Under the pieces are notes generated by a model. The model was not told the DNA's origin. It did no database searches and was given only the letters and a program-made list of their open reading frames with translations. DNA of 5,633 nt from JBBTWO01 sp038062745 (GTDB lineage: Bacteria > Patescibacteriota > Microgenomatia > UBA8517), in NCBI GenBank assembly GCA_038062745.1, contig JBBTWO010000062.1, positions 1 to 5,633 of the forward strand, in the 5' to 3' direction. The first letter of the stretch is position 1, and each line of letters starts with the position of its first letter. This document shows, in pieces, positions 1 to 3,903 of this stretch. The translations under genes were made by a program, and so were the position numbers.

Positions 1-691
1 TTCCATAGAGAAGATGTACAGCTTCCAACACTTCTTCGTCTTTCATTTCTTCAGAAGTGAACAAAAATTTTGAAAGTGAGTGTGAGAAGTTTCTTCGATC
101 CTTGCCTTCATTTTTTTCTGGATAAAAATATCCTGTATCGAAAAGGACAATCCCTGTCCCGTTCTCCTTTGTTTCAATAAAGAAGTCTAGGTCTGGTATC
201 CTTGGTGGATTTCCAAAACTATTCATCAATTGGGCAATACCTTTTACAAAATCTAATCTTTGAGAAAGAGGAGGGAGTTGTTCGACAGGCATTTGTCTAT
301 TATTCTTAAGTGCTTCTTTATATTGAAGCCCCGCACAAATAAATCTATCTACTTTTACATAATATTCATTACCATCTGTATCTATCTCTTTATAAAACTG
401 TGATGGAGAAACAAATTCACCCACAAATTCTTGATATCTTTGATGATCATCTATGTGAGAATCAAAAACATCCTCCATACTCATGTGGGGATAGTATGTT
501 GAATTAGCAATTTCTGGCCTTAAGGTTTTAACTGCCCATTTGGTATCGTATACATCGTCAAAAGTAGTGACTTCATACATACGACCAACAATGGGGGCAG
601 ATACAGCAAACTCTGGACCGTGTGCTATTTGATTCGGATCTGGAAAATAATCTGTATCACTGTACTTAAGTGTTGTAGATTTCTCCGACAT
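1..691 (-). CDS. Hypothetical protein, possibly a degenerate protein-kinase-like fold (C-terminus off the left edge)
   Basis: An uninterrupted reading frame of 230 codons runs from ATG at 691-689 off the left edge, so the C-terminus is missing. I do not recognise the family. The visible part is soluble and acidic, with no signal peptide or membrane segment. Its layout resembles a kinase or aminoglycoside-phosphotransferase fold: an N-terminal beta-rich part ending in KWAVKTLRPE (residues 51-60, with K55 in the place of the ATP-binding lysine), a further beta pair around residues 89-118, a helix around 143-158, then RIPDLDFFIE (164-173) and GIVLFDTGYF (180-189), where D185 would sit like the metal-binding Asp of DFG. 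A clear HxD or HGD catalytic loop is absent, so if the fold is right the protein may be degenerate or a pseudokinase. The start is favoured by a -10 box six bases upstream; there is no Shine-Dalgarno. It diverges from the thrS leader. The reading frame is certain; the fold is a guess. Confidence 0.75.
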   Translation of the reverse strand, partial: MSEKSTTLKYSDTDYFPDPNQIAHGPEFAVSAPIVGRMYEVTTFDDVYDTKWAVKTLRPEIANSTYYPHMSMEDVFDSHIDDHQRYQEFVGEFVSPSQFYKEIDTDGNEYYVKVDRFICAGLQYKEALKNNRQMPVEQLPPLSQRLDFVKGIAQLMNSFGNPPRIPDLDFFIETKENGTGIVLFDTGYFYPEKNEGKDRRNFSHSLSKFLFTSEEMKDEEVLEAVHLLYG

Positions 692-697
692 ACGAAA

Positions 698-706
698 AGT
701 ATAGCA
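698..706 (-). promoter_or_regulatory. Extended -10 promoter of the divergent gene (leaderless start)
   Basis: Read on the minus strand, this is TGC followed by TATACT, an extended -10 element (TGn plus a 5/6 match to TATAAT). Only six bases separate TATACT from the ATG at 691, so the predicted transcription start falls at or next to the start codon and the mRNA would be leaderless. No good -35 is visible, which is tolerable for an extended -10 promoter. The region upstream is shared with the thrS promoter. Confidence 0.55.
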
Positions 707-719
707 AAGGTTGATTGAT

Positions 720-748
720 TTGACATTAACCCTGAAGTTTTAGATAAT
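720..748 (+). promoter_or_regulatory. Sigma70-type promoter of the thrS leader
   Basis: A perfect -35 box TTGACA (720-725) is followed by a 17-bp spacer and GATAAT (743-748, 5/6 match to TATAAT). Transcription should begin near 754-756. This gives a leader of about 160 nt before the thrS ATG, containing the T-box-like attenuator. The short repeats TTGATTGATT at 711-720 abut the -35 and lie between the two divergent promoters. Confidence 0.8.
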
Positions 749-756
749 ATATTAAT

Positions 757-801
757 TCGCTTGTACTTAGACTAACCAACTAAGGAGAATTAAACGAGTG
801 A
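757..801 (+). other. Candidate minimal Stem I of the T-box leader
   Basis: Bases 757-764 (TCGCTTGT) can pair with 794-801 (ACGAGTGA) in eight base pairs, two of them G-U. Above an asymmetric internal loop (A765 opposite 785-793), CTTAG (766-770) pairs perfectly with CTAAG (780-784). The 9-nt apical loop ACTAACCAA (771-779) contains the threonine triplets ACU (771-773) and ACC (775-777), the latter followed by A, as purines follow known specifiers. In known T-boxes the specifier lies in an internal loop on the 3' side, so an apical specifier would be unusual. An alternative lower stem, 754-758 with 787-791 (AATTC/GAATT), is also possible. The pairing is visible; the role is inferred. Confidence 0.4.
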
Positions 802-863
802 TTCACGAGAAGAATCAAAAAAGAAGTAATAGAAGTGGAACCACGGCAACAACCGTCTTCTGA
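798..863 (+). CDS. Possible 21-codon threonine-containing leader peptide
   Basis: A strong Shine-Dalgarno AAGGAG (782-787) precedes a GTG (798-800) by ten bases. The frame ends at TGA 861-863 in the terminator arm. The C-terminal part of the peptide is SGTTATTVF, with four Thr codons (840-845 and 849-854) placed so that a ribosome stalled there would cover the terminator's 5' arm. That resembles classical amino-acid attenuation of the E. coli thr operon. However, the Thr codons are largely dictated by the T-box bulge and antiterminator sequence, so the ORF may be fortuitous. The good ribosome site is notable because most true genes here lack one. Confidence 0.22.
   Translation: MIHEKNQKRSNRSGTTATTVF
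831..861 (+). promoter_or_regulatory. T-box antiterminator
   Basis: The segments read AGAAG (831-835), TGGAACC (836-842), ACGG (843-846), loop CAACAA (847-852), CCGT (853-856) and CTTCT (857-861). AGAAG pairs perfectly with CTTCT (helix A1) and ACGG with CCGT (helix A2), leaving the seven-base bulge UGGAACC on the 5' side. This is the defining T-box antiterminator architecture (family bulge UGGNACC). Formation ties up 853-861 and so prevents the terminator at 852-885. The flanks differ from the usual AGGG/GCG of Firmicutes, but the pairing compensates. Confidence 0.8.
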
Positions 864-891
864 TAGTAGATATCAGATTGGCGGTTTTTTT
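852..891 (+). terminator. Intrinsic terminator (attenuator) in the thrS leader
   Basis: The outer stem ACCGTC (852-857) pairs with GGCGGT (880-885, one G-U). A small internal loop follows (TT opposite ATT). The inner stem CTGATA (860-865) pairs with TATCAG (871-876) around a GTAGA loop. A run of seven T (885-891) follows directly. The 5' arm overlaps the 3' half of the antiterminator, so the two structures exclude each other. It lies about 25 bases upstream of the thrS ATG. Confidence 0.85.
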
Positions 892-902
892 GGTTTCTGG
901 GG

Positions 903-908
903 TACAAT
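903..908 (+). promoter_or_regulatory. Weak -10-like TACAAT six bases before thrS
   Basis: TACAAT is a 5/6 match to the -10 consensus and lies six bases upstream of the thrS ATG, the same spacing as the -10 of the divergent gene. It could give a leaderless thrS transcript that bypasses the attenuator. There is no TGn extension. The best -35 candidate (TTGGCG at 878-883) is 19 bp away inside the terminator hairpin, so this is weak. Confidence 0.25.
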
Positions 909-914
909 ACAAAC

Positions 915-2666
915 ATGCAAAAAGATAACAAAGATTATTTAGAACACTTGAGACACTCTGCAGCACATTTATTGGCTGCAGCTGTAATGGATCTGTGGCC
1001 AAAAACAAAAAGAACAATTGGCCCTTCAATCGAAAATGGCTTTTACTATGACTTTGATTTTGGTAAAGTAAAAATCTCAGAAGATGATTTACCCAAAATT
1101 GAAAATAAGATGCACTATATTGTTAAATCCTGGGAGAGATTTGAAAGACATGATGTAACAAAAGCCCAAATAGTAAAAGAGTTTAAAACTAATGAATACA
1201 AACAAGAACTTATAAATGAGTTTTCAAAAGAGGGTCAAAAATTAACTGTCTATCAATCTAGTGAATTTAGAGATTTATGTCGTGGAGGACACATTGACAA
1301 TCCTTCTCAAGAATTAAAACACTTCAAATTGCTTTCCATTGCCGGTGCTTATTGGAGGGGAGATGAGAAAAACAAAATGTTAACTCGAATATACGGCACT
1401 GCTTTTGCTAGTCAAAAAGAACTAGACGAGTATTTACATCAAATTGAGGAGGCTAAAAAAAGAGATCACCGAAAACTTGGGAAAGAGCTTGAGCTTTTCA
1501 CCATCAATAATGAAGTCGGCCAAGGATTAACGATTTGGCTTCCAAATGGATCCACAATAAGAAGAGAGATAGAAAACTATATGGTTTCCGAACAAATTAA
1601 AATGGGCTACAAACATGTTTATAGCCCCCACATTGGCCAAAAATCCCTTTGGGAAAAAAGTGGACATTGGGACCTTTATAGAGAGAAAATGTACTCTCCA
1701 ATGGATGTTGAAGGAGTTGAATACTTAGTCAAACCAATGACGTGCCCAATGCATATTCAAACTTATGAAATAAAACCGAGATCCTATAGAGAACTACCTC
1801 TAAAAATTGCCGAGATTGCTTCAGTCTATCGATATGAAAAATCTGGAGAATTAAGTGGTTTGTTACGAGTTCGAGCCTTTACCCAGGATGATGCCCATAT
1901 TTTCTGTACACCAGAACAAGCCACAGACCAATTTATTGAAGTTTTTAACTTCATTCAGAAATTATACAAAGTTTTTGGCTTTGAAAACTATCGAGTCAGG
2001 GTTGGTATAAGATCAAAATCTGAAAAGTATCTTGGCAACAATTCATCCTGGAAAAAGGCTGAAGATCGAGTGATTGCGGCTTTAAAGAAAGCAAAATCTG
2101 ACTACTTTGTTTCAGAAGGGGACGCAGCTTTCTATGGTCCAAAAGCGGATTTTCTAATTAAAGATGCTCTAGGTAGGGAGTGGCAGTGTGGCACAGTGCA
2201 AGTAGACTTTATGTTACCCCAAAGATTTGGTCTAAAGTATATAGACAATGACGGCAAAGAAAAAACGCCAGTCATGATTCATAGAGCCCCACTTGGGTCG
2301 CTTGAAAGATTTCTCTCAATCTTAATTGAAAACTATGCCGGAGCTTTTCCTGTTTGGATTTCGCCAGTACAAGTCAAAGTCTTGCCAGTAAGTGATAAAT
2401 CCTTAGATTATGCCATGGATATTTCCAGTAAACTCCTTAAAAGCTGTATTAGAGTAGAAGTAGATGAAAGAGCAGAAACCTTAGGAGCTAAGATCAGGGA
2501 TGCCCAAGCACAAAAGGTTCCCTACATGTTAATTGTGGGTGAAAAAGAGAAAGAAGCAAGCAAAATCTCAGTTAGAACAAGGGCTGGCAAGGATTTGGGG
2601 CAAAGTGATTTATCCAGCTTCATAAAGCGCCTAAAAGACCAAATTGATAAAAAGGCTCTCGACTGA
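915..2666 (+). CDS. thrS: Threonyl-tRNA synthetase, TGS-less
   Basis: Class II synthetase that joins threonine to tRNA-Thr using ATP in the cytoplasm. The 583-residue protein begins directly with the editing domain: H14/H18 in HSAAH and C122/H126 in CRGGH form the HxxxH...CxxxH site that removes mischarged Ser. The roughly 60-residue N-terminal TGS domain of the usual ~640-residue enzyme is absent, and no frame upstream could supply it. The catalytic core has motif 1 around residues 212-240, motif 2 RYEKSGELSGLLRVRAFTQD, and motif 3 HRAPLGSLERF. The zinc ligands are C277 (MTCPMH), H328 (DDAHIF) and H456. The anticodon-binding domain fills the last ~105 residues (PVQVKVLPVS, VDERAETLGAKIRDAQ, PYMLIVGEKE). 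The ATG at 915 has no clear Shine-Dalgarno (only GGGG at 899-902). The upstream T-box-like attenuator probably regulates it. It ends in TGA, 18 nt before infC and in the same frame. Confidence 0.98.
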   Translation: MQKDNKDYLEHLRHSAAHLLAAAVMDLWPKTKRTIGPSIENGFYYDFDFGKVKISEDDLPKIENKMHYIVKSWERFERHDVTKAQIVKEFKTNEYKQELINEFSKEGQKLTVYQSSEFRDLCRGGHIDNPSQELKHFKLLSIAGAYWRGDEKNKMLTRIYGTAFASQKELDEYLHQIEEAKKRDHRKLGKELELFTINNEVGQGLTIWLPNGSTIRREIENYMVSEQIKMGYKHVYSPHIGQKSLWEKSGHWDLYREKMYSPMDVEGVEYLVKPMTCPMHIQTYEIKPRSYRELPLKIAEIASVYRYEKSGELSGLLRVRAFTQDDAHIFCTPEQATDQFIEVFNFIQKLYKVFGFENYRVRVGIRSKSEKYLGNNSSWKKAEDRVIAALKKAKSDYFVSEGDAAFYGPKADFLIKDALGREWQCGTVQVDFMLPQRFGLKYIDNDGKEKTPVMIHRAPLGSLERFLSILIENYAGAFPVWISPVQVKVLPVSDKSLDYAMDISSKLLKSCIRVEVDERAETLGAKIRDAQAQKVPYMLIVGEKEKEASKISVRTRAGKDLGQSDLSSFIKRLKDQIDKKALD

Positions 2667-2672
2667 TATAAT
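2644..2672 (+). promoter_or_regulatory. Internal promoter for infC-rpmI-rplT
   Basis: TTGATA (2644-2649, 5/6 match to the -35 box), a 17-bp spacer and a perfect TATAAT (2667-2672) lie across the thrS stop codon. Transcription would begin near 2679, at or within a few bases of the infC start, giving a leaderless or nearly leaderless mRNA. This would let IF3 and the ribosomal proteins be made independently of the threonine attenuator. Confidence 0.7.
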
Positions 2673-2684
2673 TTAAACCTGAAA

Positions 2685-3233
2685 TTGAGTAAGAAAGACC
2701 CTTGGCGAATTAATAATGAAATCAGAGTTCCGAAACTACGGGTTTTGGATTCTGAAGGCAAACAAATTGGTATCTTGTCCACTTCTGTTGCTTTAAAAAA
2801 AGCTTCAGACGCAGGACTTGATTTGATTGAAATAGTGGCAGGTGCAGTTCCACCAGTTGCTAAAATAATCGAGCTAGGGAAATTTAGATACCAGGAAGAG
2901 AAAAAACAAAAAGAAGCACAGAAAAAGAGTAAGGCCGCGGAACTTAAGGAAATCAGATTTAGTCCCTTTATAGGCGAGGCTGATTACCAGACCCGACTTG
3001 CCAGGGTTAAAGAATTTTTAGAAGGCGGAGACAAAGTTAAACTTGTGGTCGTCTTTAAGGGAAGACAGATGGGAAGTAAACAATTTGGGTATGATTTATT
3101 CAAAAAGATTCTTACCATTTTGGGAGACAAAATTGTCATCGACATGGAACCCAAATTTATCGGGCGACACTTGGCAATGATTGTCTCACCAGTAAAAAAG
3201 AAAATCATTAGTCTAAAGAAAGAAGAGGAATAA
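2685..3233 (+). CDS. infC: Translation initiation factor IF-3
   Basis: IF3 binds the 30S subunit, keeps 50S off and checks the start codon-initiator tRNA pairing. The 182-residue protein has the N-terminal domain (RINNEIRVPKLRVLD at residues 8-22, then GLDLIEIV and PPVAKIIELGKFRY), a lysine-rich linker (about residues 73-88), and the C-terminal domain (KEIRFSPFIGEADYQTRL, FLEGGDKVKLVVVFKGRQM, EPKFIGRHLAMIVSP). The length is typical. The start is non-AUG: TTG at 2685 is used here, but CTG at 2679, in frame and exactly six bases after TATAAT, is equally placed, and no Shine-Dalgarno is present. Rare start codons are a known feature of infC, where IF3 discriminates against them and so limits its own synthesis. 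It leads the infC-rpmI-rplT unit, with rpmI 7 nt downstream. Confidence 0.97.
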   Translation: MSKKDPWRINNEIRVPKLRVLDSEGKQIGILSTSVALKKASDAGLDLIEIVAGAVPPVAKIIELGKFRYQEEKKQKEAQKKSKAAELKEIRFSPFIGEADYQTRLARVKEFLEGGDKVKLVVVFKGRQMGSKQFGYDLFKKILTILGDKIVIDMEPKFIGRHLAMIVSPVKKKIISLKKEEE

Positions 3234-3240
3234 AAAAACT

Positions 3241-3450
3241 ATGAAAAATAAAATGAAAACCAGAAAGTCAGTAATTAAGAGATTTAAGGTTACCAAAACC
3301 GGAAAAATTATGCGTGGCCATAATTTCGCCAGGCATTTAAATGTTAAAAAGACGTCAACCAGGAAAAGGGCTTTACGCAGACCTGTTGAAGTTAAAGCAT
3401 CTTTTGCAAAAAGACTTAGAAAGGCTCTTGGAGTAACTCTCAAGAAATAA
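3241..3450 (+). CDS. rpmI: Large-subunit ribosomal protein bL35
   Basis: A 69-residue, very basic protein with the bL35 pattern: MKTRKSVIKRFKVTKTGKI near the N-terminus, the RGHNFARHLNVKKTSTRKRALRR core, and a basic tail. It is part of the 50S subunit. The ATG at 3241 is 7 nt after the infC stop, with GAGGA at 3225-3229 as a modest Shine-Dalgarno. The ATG at 3253 (MKTRKS) would give a shorter N-terminus. The infC-rpmI-rplT linkage is the classic one. In E. coli, L20 represses this operon; I see no recognisable L20 binding leader here. Confidence 0.96.
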   Translation: MKNKMKTRKSVIKRFKVTKTGKIMRGHNFARHLNVKKTSTRKRALRRPVEVKASFAKRLRKALGVTLKK

Positions 3451-3456
3451 ACAATC

Positions 3457-3816
3457 ATGGCACGCGTAAAATCTCCAGCAGCACGAAACCACCGAAGAAC
3501 TTTAAAAGCTGCCAAAGGCTTTAAACAAGCACGCAGCAAACGCATTAAAGTTGCTAAGGAAGCAGTACTTCATGCAGGTCAATATGCCTATGAAGGAAGA
3601 AAGAGAAAGAAAAGAGATTTAAGATCCCTTTGGAATATTCGCATCAATGCCGCAGCTCGTGAAGTTGGAACAACTTACGGAAAACTTATTAATAGTTTAA
3701 AGAAAGCAAATATTGAAATTGATCGAAAGATTCTAGCAGACCTTGCAGTAAAAGACAGAAATGCTTTTAACGAAATTGTTAAAAAAGCAAGCTCAAGCTT
3801 TACACCCGAGAAGTAA
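3457..3816 (+). CDS. rplT: Large-subunit ribosomal protein bL20
   Basis: A 119-residue basic protein needed early in 50S assembly, where it binds 23S rRNA. Family signatures are present throughout: MARVKSPAARNHRRTLKAAK at the start, AKEAVLHAGQYAYEGRKRKK, RSLWNIRINAAAREVGTTYG, and LADLAVKDRNAFNEIV near the end. The length is normal. The start is 6 nt after the rpmI stop with no convincing Shine-Dalgarno, which suggests translational coupling. A terminator follows 26 nt after the stop, so this is probably the last gene of the infC unit for most transcripts. Confidence 0.98.
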   Translation: MARVKSPAARNHRRTLKAAKGFKQARSKRIKVAKEAVLHAGQYAYEGRKRKKRDLRSLWNIRINAAAREVGTTYGKLINSLKKANIEIDRKILADLAVKDRNAFNEIVKKASSSFTPEK

Positions 3817-3818
3817 AG

Positions 3819-3851
3819 GGAGGTAAAGTTTGTTATTTAGTAAAAACCTCC
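3819..3851 (+). promoter_or_regulatory. Alternative stem that would disrupt the rplT-pheS terminator
   Basis: GGAGGT (3819-3824) is perfectly complementary to ACCTCC (3846-3851), which includes most of the GC part of the terminator's 5' arm. Pairing would leave a 21-nt loop and prevent the terminator at 3842-3866. This is a plausible antiterminator, or simply a strong Shine-Dalgarno that happens to be complementary. Only the complementarity is seen. Confidence 0.35.
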
Positions 3852-3886
3852 GAAAGAGAGGTTTTTTTAGTTTAGAGGCGATATAA
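3830..3886 (+). CDS. Possible 18-codon leader peptide upstream of pheS (pheM-like position)
   Basis: GGGAGGT (3818-3824) is the best Shine-Dalgarno in the window and lies five bases before TTG (3830-3832). The frame reads MLFSKNLRKRGFFSLEAI and stops at TAA 3884-3886. Phe codons are at position 3 and at 12-13. A ribosome waiting at Phe codon 3 (3836-3838) would cover the terminator's 5' arm. E. coli has a Phe-rich attenuator peptide, pheM, at this same place between rplT and pheS. The FF codons here come from the terminator T-run, so the match could be chance. Confidence 0.2.
   Translation: MLFSKNLRKRGFFSLEAI
3842..3868 (+). terminator. Intrinsic terminator between rplT and pheS
   Basis: AAAAACCTC (3842-3850) pairs perfectly with GAGGTTTTT (3858-3866) around a 7-nt loop containing GAAA, and the T-run continues to 3868. 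It either ends the infC-rpmI-rplT transcript or acts as an attenuator for pheST, which starts 36 nt beyond. Confidence 0.85.
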
Positions 3887-3887
3887 T
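3882..3887 (+). promoter_or_regulatory. Candidate -10 box of a pheST promoter
   Basis: A perfect TATAAT lies 16 nt before the pheS ATG, predicting a transcript start around 3894 and a 5' leader of about 10 nt. The -35 position falls in the terminator T-run (AGGTTT at 3859-3864) and is poor. A second weak box, TATTAC (3891-3896), is 7 nt before the ATG. A promoter here would explain expression of pheST despite the terminator. Confidence 0.45.
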
Positions 3888-3903
3888 AAGTATTACAAAG
3901 AAA

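Larger units (their letters stand above)
754..891 (+). promoter_or_regulatory. Compact T-box-like leader controlling thrS
   Basis: From the predicted transcript start to the terminator U-run, the leader carries the parts of a T-box riboswitch in order: a short 5' stem-loop (757-801), a possible small hairpin (800-804 GATTC with 812-816 GAATC), an A-rich linker (817-830), an antiterminator (831-861) and an overlapping intrinsic terminator (852-891). T-boxes sense uncharged tRNA: the tRNA anticodon reads a specifier codon in Stem I, and its free NCCA end pairs with UGGN in the antiterminator bulge, allowing readthrough into the synthetase gene. Gene context (thrS) fits tRNA-Thr. The bulge base A839 would pair with a U73 discriminator. 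The leader upstream of the antiterminator is only about 77 nt, so a canonical Stem I of about 100 nt with its distal loops cannot fit. The antiterminator/terminator part is well supported; the tRNA-sensing part is inferred. Confidence 0.72.

Noticed and set aside
790..1029. A 79-codon minus-strand frame across the thrS leader and start
   Set aside because: It overlaps the terminator, antiterminator and thrS start on the other strand, has low-complexity Phe-rich sequence and matches nothing I recognise, so it is a shadow.
2664..2666. UGA recoded as an amino acid (as in Gracilibacteria/Absconditabacteria)
   Set aside because: No in-frame TGA occurs inside any of the genes, and glycine and tryptophan are encoded by normal GGN and TGG, so TGA at the thrS end is a stop.
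2667..2684. An L20-binding autoregulatory leader upstream of infC
   Set aside because: The thrS-infC gap is 18 nt and the predicted infC transcript is nearly leaderless, so no structured leader fits. I also saw no obvious rRNA-like pseudoknot in the infC-rpmI region, though this would need a structure search.
2522..2782. Other minus-strand frames over thrS-infC (2522-2782), infC (2984-3208), pheS (3867-4196) and pheT (4883-5294)
   Set aside because: All lie opposite clearly conserved genes, have no recognisable product and no better start signals.
3213..3545. A 110-codon minus-strand frame, hydrophobic and membrane-like
   Set aside because: It is the complement of the lysine-rich rpmI/rplT coding sequence; AAA/AAG codons read backwards give Phe/Leu, which mimics membrane segments.
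3241..3816. Transfer or frameshift signs in the ribosomal protein genes
   Set aside because: Lengths, signatures and codon use match the neighbours; these are ordinary conserved genes.
3817..3903. A second T-box upstream of pheS
   Set aside because: There is no UGGN(ACC) bulge sequence and no room for Stem I; only a terminator and a simple competing stem are visible.
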